Assembly (NCBI GenBank): GCA_951640195.1
Contig: OX621172.1
Coordinates: 1,860,001-1,924,000 of the forward strand
Direction: 5' to 3'
DNA length: 64,000 nucleotides
Source of the DNA: Porpolomopsis calyptriformis
Lineage: Eukaryota > Basidiomycota > Agaricomycetes > Agaricales > Hygrophoraceae
The stretch's first letter is position 1, and every line of letters starts with the position of its first letter. This document shows, one piece after another, positions 44,886 to 55,070 of this stretch. The notes beneath the pieces were generated by a model. The model did no database searches. It saw only the letters and a program-made list of their open reading frames with translations, and was not told the DNA's origin. Both the position numbers and the translations under genes were made by a program.

Positions 44886-45701
44886 ATGGCTGAAATTCGA
44901 AGGAAACTCGTCATTGTCGGCGATGGTGCCTGCGGGAAGGTATGTCTCCCTCCTCACCCTTGCATTTTGCTTTCTCTCTGAGACATGCTCATTCCACCAC
45001 CTTTCCCAGACCTGTCTCCTAATTGTATTCTCCAAAGGAACATTCCCCGAGGTAAGAAGCCTTATTTTCTGCCCCTCATTTTTCTCACAATTTCTCAGGT
45101 TTATGTCCCAACCGTATTCGAGAACTACGTAGCAGACGTGGAAGTCGATGGGAAACACGTTGAACTAGCGCTATGGGATACAGCTGGACAGGAAGATTAC
45201 GACCGTCTCCGACCTCTTAGTTACCCTGATTCTCATGTCATCTTGATCTGTTTTGCTGTGGACTCGCCTGACTCCCTCGACAACGTTCAGGAGAAGGTAC
45301 TTGTTCATTTTTCGTTGAAATTGGTTCACCCGTTGCTAATATTAGTGGCCTGTAGTGGATTTCGGAAGTGATGCATTTCTGCTCCGGCCTGCCTATCATT
45401 CTTGTTGGTTGCAAGAAGGATCTTAGACGTGACCCCAGAGTAATTGAGGAGCTTAGGAAAACAAGCCAACGGCCCGTTACTCCCGAAGAGGTATTCTTTC
45501 CTACCTTTTCTCGGGAAAATGTTCATGTACCAATGTCTTATGCAGGGCATGGCAGTCGCGCAAAAGATTGGTGCGAAACATTACCTGGAATGCTCTGCCA
45601 AATCGGGTGAGGGCGTCCGCGAGGTCTTCCAATATGCTACTCGGGCAGCCCTGCTTGCCCACACTGGCAACAGGAGAAGGAACAAATGCATGGTATTGTA
45701 G
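44886..45701 (+). CDS. RHO1: Rho1-type small GTPase
   Basis: Exons join to [18 protein letters not shown], then [14 protein letters not shown], then [19 protein letters not shown]. The P-loop GDGACGKT, switch I PTVFENY with its effector Thr, switch [19 protein letters not shown], the Rho-specific LVGCKKDLR and the base-contact CSAKSGEGV are all intact. The C-terminus is RRRNKCMVL, a polybasic stretch with a CAAX box ending in Leu, which predicts geranylgeranylation. Four or more short introns interrupt it; the first falls inside the P-loop after GGGAAG. Role: membrane-bound switch controlling beta-1,3-glucan synthase, Pkc1 and actin polarity. The length is standard for the family. Confidence 0.96.
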
Positions 45702-47479
45702 TAGAGCTAATCAATCATTCGTACCCATCTGTTCATTCGTCATCCATTATTTTCCTTCTCATTCAGTTAATGTGTGTTCGCCTGCCCTCTCTTGCCTCGT
45801 ATTGGTATGCGTACTCGAGTCTTAAATTCTCAGTCTGGATTGCCAATCTCAATATTATCATACCCCCGAATTCACATTCTATTATCTCTTCCTCGAGATG
45901 GGTCAGCTTGCAAACCATGCTGCCACCGGGCCGCCTTCATGTGTTTCCTTAAAATCAGCAGTCACATCCGGGTTGCTTCATCGCAGTCCTCGGGTTTCAA
46001 ACCGCTATTATTCGAAAAGCTTACATTATTTAAAGGTAACCATTTTGGTCCCCGATCTGCAGGTCCACCATAATTTCTGCTTTCAAGGTACGCAGCGTCA
46101 TTAAGGAACTTGCATGCTCCGGCTAATTTGAATTCCAATTCCAAAATAAATGTTGCATATCTAGGATACCGTCCATGTGAACTAGCTCACAGGGCAACGG
46201 TTCGAATTGAACACCGAAAAGCCCGACCATTGGCCAGATCCGTAGTACAGTGCAACGGGCCGGCCTATCACACGAGTTGAGATGAAGGGTAAGAATATTT
46301 GCCAGCAGGAATAATTCGAACCGGCGCAGCCGTGAATATGCAGTTTTGTCGTTGGATACTGCTATCGCAAATCGTGGTGGGTTCATCAAGCCAATTACTA
46401 CGTTCCTGAGGTCTCAAATTTTTATGTCTGAACACCTCTGGCGTGAGGTCAGTGACGCGGTCGGAAGGACCATAGCTTGTTCGTCGTTTCACCATCAGCC
46501 ACTCCGGCATTCAGTTCTAACATCGCCTATGTTCTCTGGACCCAAGACCATCATCCTCTTTCCCCGCGATCCATCAACGATTCTCCAGTTGATCTACTCT
46601 CCGCCAATCTCAATGCCAGCGATAAGTTTTGGGAACAAGCACTTCACCAGCCTCAGAACGCTGGCAGTTCACTAAGCCGTTGAATTATTTCGGCGCGACC
46701 CGTCGGCTTCGATTCTATCCTTCCAGGGAAATGCCTTGCTTTGCAACGGTAGATGTCCCCGAGGCTTTGGTGAACGCGGCCGGAGAGCAGCATGCGAGAC
46801 TCGGGCTACAGACCTTGGGACCGCGAGGCACAAGATACGAAGATTGTAACCCCCCCGCTTTTGGGGCCTTGCTAAGGACTTGATCAACCGTGTTGGCCAT
46901 CTTCCTCTTGCTGCCGTTCTAGTGGCGTCATTCATACAAACTCGCACCCTCGAACACACGCTGACATTATATAGCAAGGCATGGAAAACTGAAGTACGTT
47001 CATAATTGCGAAGTTTGGCATCCATTAGGCGTATTCATTTATATTTGAGAGGCAATTCGATGGGAGAATAATTTGACTTTTGTTGCAAACGATCAATAGC
47101 GACAACACCCGCCAACCACTTTGTCAAGGCATCCTCGACCCAGAAAGTATGCTGGCGGAAATGTAATATTTCTCGCTTGTTTAAAGAACTTTACACATTG
47201 AGTCATTTGATCTCTCTCCAGCCGATGGCTATAGGAACACTCGAAAGCCTATCTTTAGTCGAATATCAAACTGATATCGGCAACCCTTCGTTGCAGATGC
47301 ACCACTTGGTCCAATTCATGATACAACGAAAGGAGAGGAACTAGTGGTCCGAAACACTTGTCTGTGGAGCGCTCCGATATGTCCGACCGCCAGCGGCTTG
47401 CGAAAGATTCACCCCACATTTCCAAGCCTTAAACCGGGAACCCAGTGACTTGTATGGAATGAATGTCGAGTTAAGCCTC
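45702..47479. other. Gene-poor stretch downstream of RHO1
   Basis: The first few hundred bases are probably the RHO1 3' UTR. Frames at 46346-46683 (plus) and 46715-46900 (minus) are short and unrecognised. One plus-strand piece (NIAYVLWTQDHHPLSPRSIN) looks mildly protein-like but has no start or splicing context. Confidence 0.4.
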
Positions 47480-48290
47480 GTCAACCGAACGATTGTAGTA
47501 TTTGGAGTCGGGGAGATATGACGAGGCGGTGCAGGCAGGTGTGGGATGAAAGCAAGGAGCTGGGAACCGGCCACCCGGACATCCTCGCGTAAGTGAGCAA
47601 TCCCGCACTTACGCAAGGATGAATGAATGAGCGGGTATCACTGGAGAGGGGGGGACCGATCTCCGACACACACTATCATCCTGGATGACCTTGCATTTGT
47701 TTATCGATCACAAGGATGATAGGATGTGGCGCAAGAATTGCACAAGCGTTCATTGGTGGGGAGAGAAGATCATCTGGACTCGTGAACCGACTCGCATCTG
47801 TTTATTACTCGCGAGGATGGTACGACGAAGCTGAATCGTTGCATTCGCCGGTTTCAATGGGAAAGGAAGATCGCCTAAAGGCATATCACCCATCAGCAGG
47901 TGAACCATCTCGCCACCCAAAGGCATGGTTGGGAGGGAGGAAACATCCAGGGGAATCACCTCGACACGGTCAAATCGGCAAACAACCTCGCTGTCGTCTA
48001 GGGATCACAAGATCAGTTGGACGAGGTCGATACGCATGCTCCGGTCCTTGGACCTTGCACTTGGTAGTCACAAGTTCAACGAGGCCCAAGCGGTGTCTAG
48101 ACGGGAACGTTCCAGTTCATGCACAACTTGGTCGCCGTTTATGGATTACAAGGGAGATATAACGAGGCCAAGGTGCTGTATAAGTAAGCAGTAATGGAAG
48201 GCGCGAAGCATGCGGGAGGCAATCACCAGAATACTCTTCAATCAATCGATAATCTTGCTGGGACACTCCGTGCACCATTCCACTAGTGAG
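47480..48290 (+). pseudogene. Decayed tetratricopeptide-repeat (kinesin-light-chain-like) gene
   Basis: Fragments of TPR units are recognisable in alternating plus-strand frames: GRYDEAVQ, ESKELGTGHPDILA, NRLASVYYSRGWYDEAESLH, DTVKSANNLAVV followed by a stop, HNLVAVYGLQGRYNEAKVLYK split over a boundary, and GGNHQNTLQSIDNLAGTL. They are spaced about 42 residues apart, as in the HPDTLxSMNNLAxxYxxQGRxxEAExL repeats that end many fungal NACHT/NB-ARC proteins. At least four frame changes and several stops occur, so the gene is dead. No intact NTPase domain was found upstream. It probably derives from an NLR-like or stand-alone TPR gene. Confidence 0.65.
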
Positions 48291-49020
48291 AAAGACGATA
48301 TTACGAGAGGGAATCACCCTTCAGGTTCGCTAGTCACTTGTCGCTGGTTAAACAACTGTCCGATCGGTTATCCTCGAAATGGACTGCGATATTTATTTCG
48401 GTTCCATACCCTACCGCCCCACAATTCGCAACCACGACTGATTTTGGGCTCGAAGAATCCAGCTCGCTCACTTCCGATCATTATAATGTCGGTTATTCGG
48501 GCTGGGCACGAATACACTCGCGAAGGCTGAATTTCTTCGATAGCGCGTCGATGCGGCCATAACGGAAATTGACGAGATTTCCGATGACGATCAACGTCTC
48601 ATACACGATCAACGATGCATATGATACCTACTTGCGAGAAACTATATACTAGCCAGCGACCCGACATGGGATAAGCCCCACATGTTTGCTATTTCATTGA
48701 TGCGTAGTGAATTGTGAAGGAGACATCCCTTGATAAAAAGTGCGAGGGTCATTCTGGTGTGGGCATGGCATGGGTTTAGGGTTGAATCCATTTTCCATCA
48801 GAATCCCCCATTGGGTACAAGGCACAGATCCGTTTACTTGCACGTGTATGTTTGGTTCAAACGGCGATGGTAAACATAAACTCAATTACTTTCCTAAATT
48901 AGATATGTCACCTTTTCCACCATAAAGGACACAAGGACCAGATGCGGCAAGTTTACCTCTTCCTTCCGCTATCTCTCCCACATTCCCTCAACCCACTGAC
49001 ACCTCTTTCGTATTCTAGCA
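48291..49020. other. Region between the TPR relic and the ABC transporter
   Basis: Short frames continue (for example AAITEIDEISDDDQRLIHDQ near 48555-48615) and may be further pieces of the decayed gene. The last about 100 nt before 49021 are C/T-rich and probably the ABC transporter promoter and leader. Confidence 0.35.
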
Positions 49021-52000
49021 ATGACCAGGACGATTTCCGATAATTCACCGACCTCTCCAACTCATGACCAGAAATCCTCTTTAACGAAGAAAACTTCCTC
49101 GGCACAGTCTCAGAACACGCTCGAGAACGCCCGCGCTCCTGATGGCGCCGAATCTATTGCCCCGACCCCCTCCATCTCTCTTTTATTTTCTCCTCTTTCA
49201 AGACGACTGCTTGTACTCGTTACGCTTCCTGCGATCTTCTCATCGTTTATCGCCGGAGGGATCGCTCCCTATATGACACTCGTCATCGGCCGCTCCTTTG
49301 ATGCGTTTGCGAATTTTGCAATGACACAACAAACCCAATCTGATAAGGAACATCTCGTGCGCAGCGTTGGATCCGCAGCACTCCAGTTACTCTTTCTCGC
49401 TATCGGAGCTTTGGCAATGAGTGGTATCACCTCTAGCCTTTGGATATTGACCGGCGAATACAACGTTGTGGCCTTGAGAAAACTTGTATGCGATGCCGTC
49501 TCACGCAAGGAGATGACGTGGTTTGATACCAAGATGGGGGCGGAAGGTACCGTTCAGACCCTTGGCGATGAAGACCAAGGCCCCCTCGGCCCTGGTGGAT
49601 TCATGGCAAATTTTAACAAGTATGTTGACCCTTCCTCTCGTCTTCATGTCTGTTAAGCCTTGGACAGGCAAACCGAAGAAGTGCGTATGGCTTCGTCATT
49701 GGCATCTGGGCTGCTGTTCCAACACTTCACGACATGCATTGCTTGTTTGGTGCTCGCATTCCTACACTCCTGGTCATTAACACTGGTCATACTCTCCGCG
49801 GTACCTGCCCTCACGCTCATACACGGATTCGCTCAATCACTCGTTGGCCGCCAGCTTGCAGCCGAGCGTTCCGAGGTGGCCATTGCCGCCTCGTTGGTCG
49901 ATCGTGCCGTCGCCGCTATCGCGACTGTTAAGGCCTTCAATGCGGCTCGGTACGAACGTGATTCGTTGGCTGTTGGCCTTGATCGCTGGCTATCCATCCT
50001 TAAGAAAATCAATAGGGTATGGGGCACCGCCTCCGGACTTGCTCAATTCGTCACCATGGCCATGTTCGTGCAGGGCTTTTGGTTTGGTGCCAAGCTCGTA
50101 AGGGAGAATAAAATCAGTCCTGGGAATGTCATGGCCGTGTTCTGGGCTTGTTTGATCGCAACGAGCTCTCTCCAATTGTCCATACCGGAATTTATCACCT
50201 TTTCAAAGGGGAAATTTGCTGCAGCCTCGCTGTTCACACTCGTACAGGGTCCTTCCGGACAGCCTACCACCAGTTCGAAGACACGCCAGCATAGGTCCCT
50301 CCGAAAGATCGTCCCCCGCAAATGCGAAGGCGAGCTCGTGATGCACAATGTCACCTTTGCATATCCCTCACGCCCGACGATACCTGTCCTCAAGGATATG
50401 TCCCTATTCATTCCTGCACGCGAAACGACCTTCATCGTGGGTGGGTCCGGATCTGGGAAATCTACCATTGCTCAGCTGTTGCTACGGATGTACGAACCGC
50501 AGTCTGGCACCATCCAGCTCGATAATCAGGATGTTGCGTATCTCGACGAACGCTGGATACGTCAGCACATTGCGTGTGTTTCGCAAGATTGCATCCTATT
50601 CGATATGACCGTGCGCGACAATGTCGCAATGGGTGTCGCTGGGTCCCGGACCGGTCAGAAACCAGAAGACGTACCTCTGGATAAGATTATTGAAGCCTGC
50701 CGGGCGGGATTGATGCACGACTTTGTTAGAGACTTGCCGGACGGATACGATACAAACCTTGGAAACGGCGGAACAAATTTGTCTGGTGGCCAAAGGCAGC
50801 GCTTGGCCATTGCTCGCGCCAAACTACGCAATCCTTCCATTCTCATTCTAGGTTTCTTCCCTTCGTTTTATTTCCCATTTAATATCTGATAATTTCGTGT
50901 AGATGAAGCGACGTCCGCGCTGGACGCGACATCTCGTCTGTTGGTCTTCGAAGCAATAAAGACATGGCGCAAGAATAAAACCACTGTTGTCATCACCCAC
51001 GATCTTTCTCAGATCACCTCTGGCGACTTTATATACGTACTCAAGGATGGCAACGTTATAGAACAAGGATATCGATATGATCTCGAAACCACCGATAGAG
51101 GAGAGTTCCGTGTAATGATGGAGACTCAGGGCGCTATGGGAGGGTTCCCTCCTGTGAACGTAGAGGCCAAGCTGGAGAAACAACGCGACGACTCGGTCGT
51201 CATTGACTTGAAGCAAATGAGTCCCCTCAGACCCGAATCGCGATTCGTTCCCTGGAGTAGTAGGATCTTTTCCAACATCCCTGACCTTCCCCAGTCGGCC
51301 CGTGAGCCTAGCCGTACCAGTCGCTTCATACCTCCGGAACCATTTGGAAAAAATATCCCTTCAGCCATAAGCGATCACGAGTTCGATGTTGAGAAGCTAG
51401 TTCTGAAGAGGAGTGCATATGAGGCATCGCGGAGACGGACAGGTGCCCACATACTGAGAACTCGAGAGTACGATGATCCCTCAACGCCGATGGAAATTGT
51501 CACGATCGACCTGTCAGAAATCGTAGAGAAACCCCAATCCTATTGGAGCCTAATTCAGGATCTCTACCCCACCGTACCCCGCAAATTCTTCGTCTTGTTC
51601 GGTATCATCGTCTCTTTGCTCGACGGCTCTTTGACGCCCGTCTTTTCATTCCTCTTGTCCCGCCTGATGTTCGAAGTTTCCATTGGCGGATCGCATTCCT
51701 CTGTCATCAACTTCTTCGGAGGTATTCTGTTGGCTGTCGCCGCACTGAATGGCATCCTCATGGGCCTGAAGTACTTTACCATGGAAAGCGCTGCGGCCTA
51801 TTGGGTGACACACATGCGAAAGATCTCCTACCGACTCATCTTGGCGCAGGACAAGAAGTGGTTTGACAAGACCGAGAATAGTCCCGTGCGTTTGGTACAA
51901 ATGGTTATCAAGGATGGCGATGACGCGGGAAACCTAATTGCGGCCGTCCTGGGGCAGAGTTGTGTCGTGATAGCGATTTTATGTGTCGGGATGATCTGGG

Positions 52001-53411
52001 CGCTCATAAAGGGGTGGCAGCTCACGTTGGTTGGCCTTGCAATCGTGCCAGTATTTGGTATCGTCATGGCCACACAGACCAATTTGGTTGCCGGGTGCGA
52101 GCTGAGGAACAAGCGGGCTAGAGAAGAGGTCGGGAGAAAATATTATCAGGTAAAAAACATTGTTTCTCCTTCTACTCCACGTTTTGGTTCGTCCATTGCT
52201 GAGATGTTAAACCTGTGAAAGGCTATTTCGAATATCCGGGAAATTCGCGCGATGGCATTCGAAAGCGTGTTTCGAGACCAATTTTACCAGGCTGCTGACC
52301 ACGCACTTCGGACGGGCTTGCGAGGGGCGCTTATAGAAGGATGCACGTATGGTTTAGCGATCGCTATGGTCTACTTGGCGGAAGCTGTATTATTCTATAC
52401 CGGAGCTGTTCTCGTCGCCCGAGGAACCTATAATTATTTGCAGATGGTGGAAGTACTCAACTTGGTTGTCTTTTCTGTGACAGTCGGTGGCCAAATGCTG
52501 GAATTCGGTATGTTCAATGATTGTCAACGTCGTAGCTCGTGCTAACGAACCTCCTTATTCGAATAGTGCAAAAGATTGCAAAGGCATTTCAAGGCGCCCG
52601 GGACTTCAACAGGCTGCTTAAATTATCTACCGATACCGACGAATCTATTGGCACCCTCCAACCCACAATCACCAGCGGGGTCACTTTCAACAATGTTTCT
52701 TTCTCTTATCCTGAACGGCGGGATGTCCCTATTTTGAAACATCTCTCGATGCGTATTGCCGATGGCGAGTGTGTGGCGATTGTTGGTGCATCAGGGTCTG
52801 GCAAGTCGACGTTGGCCGCGTTACTTCAACGGCTATATGAACCGGACGCGGGGGCCATCTTCTTTGGCCGGACCGAGCTTCGGGAGACGGATGTGCGCTA
52901 TCTCCGAGAGCATGTTGCCGTCGTCAGCCAAAACCCCAACCTGTTCGACGCGAGTATTTCGGAGAACATTCGATACGGACACAAGCAGCTTTCGGAGAGG
53001 GATATCCGTAGAGCGGCGAAGGCTGCTAATGTTCATGAATTTATTAAGACACTCCCCCGCGGATACGACACGATGGTCGGGGAGAATGCTTCTCTTATAT
53101 CCGGTGGGCAGGCTCAGCGGTTACAAATTGCGCGCGCCCTAGCACGACGATCCAAAATTTTGATATTGGACGAGTGCACGTCATCGTTGGACCCTTCGAA
53201 CCAGTCCGCGGTGTTGGAGACGATCCATCGGGCGAAAGTGGGTCGCACGACGATCATGATCACGCATAAGCTGGCGGTAATGCGCATGTGCGATCGTATA
53301 TTGGTCATTCATGATGGTAAAGTGGCAGAACACGGGTCCTACAAGTCTCTTATGAGGCGGAAGGGTGTGTTTGCCAAACTCGCAAGTGCAGGGGAATGGG
53401 TTAGCGAGTGA
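49021..53411 (+). CDS. Full-length ABCB transporter, candidate STE6-type a-factor exporter
   Basis: The layout is (TMD-NBD)x2, about 1,390 residues over five or six exons. A Ser/Thr-rich N-tail is followed by TMD1. NBD1 has Walker A GGSGSGKST, signature NLSGGQRQRLAIARA, Walker B and D-loop LILDEATSALD (across an intron near 50850-50903) and H-loop ITHDLS. A hydrophilic linker (about 51130-51540) and TMD2 follow. NBD2 has GASGSGKST, Q-loop VVSQNPNLFD, ISGGQAQRLQIARAL, LILDECTSSLD and ITHKLA. All ATPase motifs look intact. It exports substrates using ATP at the plasma membrane. The NBD2 signature and DECTSSLD resemble fungal STE6/Mam1 exporters of lipidated pheromone, but a general multidrug exporter is not excluded. 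It lies 21 kb from the STE3 receptor. Introns: about 49620-49665, 50850-50903, 52149-52221 and 52505-52566. Confidence 0.85.
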
Positions 53412-53454
53412 TCTTGTTTTTTTCTTCTTTTCTTTTCTTTTTTTTTTTTTTTGG

Positions 53455-53706
53455 TTCCTCGTCTCTCCTTTCTTTATATCTGCTCTGATCTGCTCTCATA
53501 GAAACTAGTGAATTGTAGGAGGTATCCGAGAAGTTTTTCCAAATGCTTGTAGCTCTACTCGAGGTGTTGTATCTATTTTCTCTTTTTATTGCTCTTCGCT
53601 CTCTCTCTTGTCTCTCGTTCTCTCCTTTCTCGCTCTGGGATTTCGGCGCTCTCATAGAATAAATTGTAGGAAGTATCTGAGCGGACAGCTGCTTGTAGCT
53701 CTACTC
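53455..53706. repeat. Imperfect direct duplication in the 3' flank of the ABC transporter
   Basis: A TC-rich block followed by ctctcatagaa, gaattgtaggaggtatc and gcttgtagctctactc (about 53455-53560) recurs as ctctcatagaa, aattgtaggaagtatct and the same gcttgtagctctactc at about 53610-53706. Both lie in the presumed 3' UTR. The T run at 53431-53451 precedes them. Confidence 0.6.
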
Positions 53707-53862
53707 TTGTAATTCCAATTTAAAAAAAATAAATTGTATCATGTGGACAACCCGACGCGTCCGATGTCGCCATTTAAGCGCCATCTTGCATGGTAATCGC
53801 TCATTTTCTCGGTTCGCCGACAAGAATATGTGAGTGAAACTCAAAACTCACATCGTCTACTC

Positions 53863-54900
53863 ATGAACACTTGTCCGGTAGAGTTGCATTCATATATTTT
53901 CCAGCTCGCTTGCGTAGACGACGGACGAACGGCATGCTCGCTGGCTCGCGTGTCAAAATACTTCAATGATGTTGTCCGGCCCTTCAGGTACCAATCTATC
54001 GCAATAGAAGGCATCCACCAAATGGTCGAGCTCCACGCAAAATTAAAGGGTATCCCACCACACATGCGCCGCATCCGCCATCTATTCATCTCAGATCACT
54101 CTGACCACCGGAAAGACTCGTGTGAGACGGGGGCGACACCAACCGTCCAGCTCCTCTTCCTCGCCGCGCAAACTCTCGAAACATTTGCGTTTTCCATATC
54201 CTGCATGACAACCAGCTCGGCGCTCATCGCCAACCTGTTCAACATCGTCTTCCCCCGACTCGAGGAGCTGACGGTCGTCGGCTATTACCCATTCCCGCAT
54301 CTCCCCGCCTCGTTCCCCCGCCTCAAGCGTCTTCACCTCCGCGGGAACAGAAACCCCCACGGACTGCTCCAGACAGGCGCGCTGGTCGCAGCCTGCCCAA
54401 GATTGACACATTTGCGGATATCAGACCTCAGCATGGCGGTATCATTCGTTGACGAACTCGAGGAAGCGCTCGGTTCCGATACCCACGTTCACACCCAGAG
54501 CGACGATCGCATCGGGAACGGAACAGGCACGCGTGGTTGCAACCACCTTCATTCTCCTTCCGTATTCGCAGCCAAATTGCCCGCTACGATCAAGTGTCTC
54601 GTGATCCTGCCCGCTCCAGCACGAAGCTCCGAATTCACAATGTGTCACCGCGCGTACGCTTTGAAAGATCAAGCCATGGTTGACCGACTCGTGAGGATCG
54701 GGCTAAGAAGTGTAGAGGGTGGTGGAAAGAGTGTGCGGTATATTTTATTGGATCGAAGCGCACCTAGTGAAGATCGGTGCCAGCAAGTGCGACGTGAATG
54801 GTTGGAACGGTTAGATGGCCATGGCGGCTGTTGGCGTGTTCCTCCTTCAAATTCAACGAGGAACGCATTAGCTGAGTTAGAACTAGACAACATTACATAG
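53863..54900 (+). CDS. F-box-like protein of the common Agaricomycete type
   Basis: The first usable ATG is at 53863 (MNTCPVELHSYIFQLACVDD). An in-frame GTG at 53830 is not a credible eukaryotic start. The F-box-like core is PVELHSYIFQLACVDDG, TACSLARVSKYFNDVVRPFR and YQSIAI. An LRR-like part follows (FPRLEELTVVGYYPF, FPRLKRLHLRGN, CPRLTHLRISDL). The C-terminal third is Ser/Arg-rich and ends LAELELDNIT. It is a single exon of 346 residues. Family role: probable Skp1-binding substrate adaptor. It differs in sequence and gene structure from the 12.5-21.5 kb F-box cluster. Confidence 0.78.
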   Translation: MNTCPVELHSYIFQLACVDDGRTACSLARVSKYFNDVVRPFRYQSIAIEGIHQMVELHAKLKGIPPHMRRIRHLFISDHSDHRKDSCETGATPTVQLLFLAAQTLETFAFSISCMTTSSALIANLFNIVFPRLEELTVVGYYPFPHLPASFPRLKRLHLRGNRNPHGLLQTGALVAACPRLTHLRISDLSMAVSFVDELEEALGSDTHVHTQSDDRIGNGTGTRGCNHLHSPSVFAAKLPATIKCLVILPAPARSSEFTMCHRAYALKDQAMVDRLVRIGLRSVEGGGKSVRYILLDRSAPSEDRCQQVRREWLERLDGHGGCWRVPPSNSTRNALAELELDNIT

Positions 54901-55070
54901 AAGGAACGATTGTGGTGTAAACAAGAGAGATGTCGAAAATAAAGCAGAGTCGAATAAATTATGTGATGGTATCTTAATGAAAGACCACAAAGAAAGCCTG
55001 GAAAGGAGCGTAGAGGCAAGGCTAGCGAAAATCAAGTGAATCCTTGTAAACACGCACGAAACAGAGCACA

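Noticed and set aside
46190..46330. tRNA-like B-box sequences (ggttcgaattgaac on plus, GGTTCGAATTATTCC on minus)
   Set aside because: No matching A-box, anticodon arm or acceptor-stem pairing could be drawn around them.
53830..53862. Upstream GTG start for the F-box-like gene at 53.9 kb
   Set aside because: GTG starts are not expected in nuclear genes, and the ATG at 53863 gives the expected position of the F-box.
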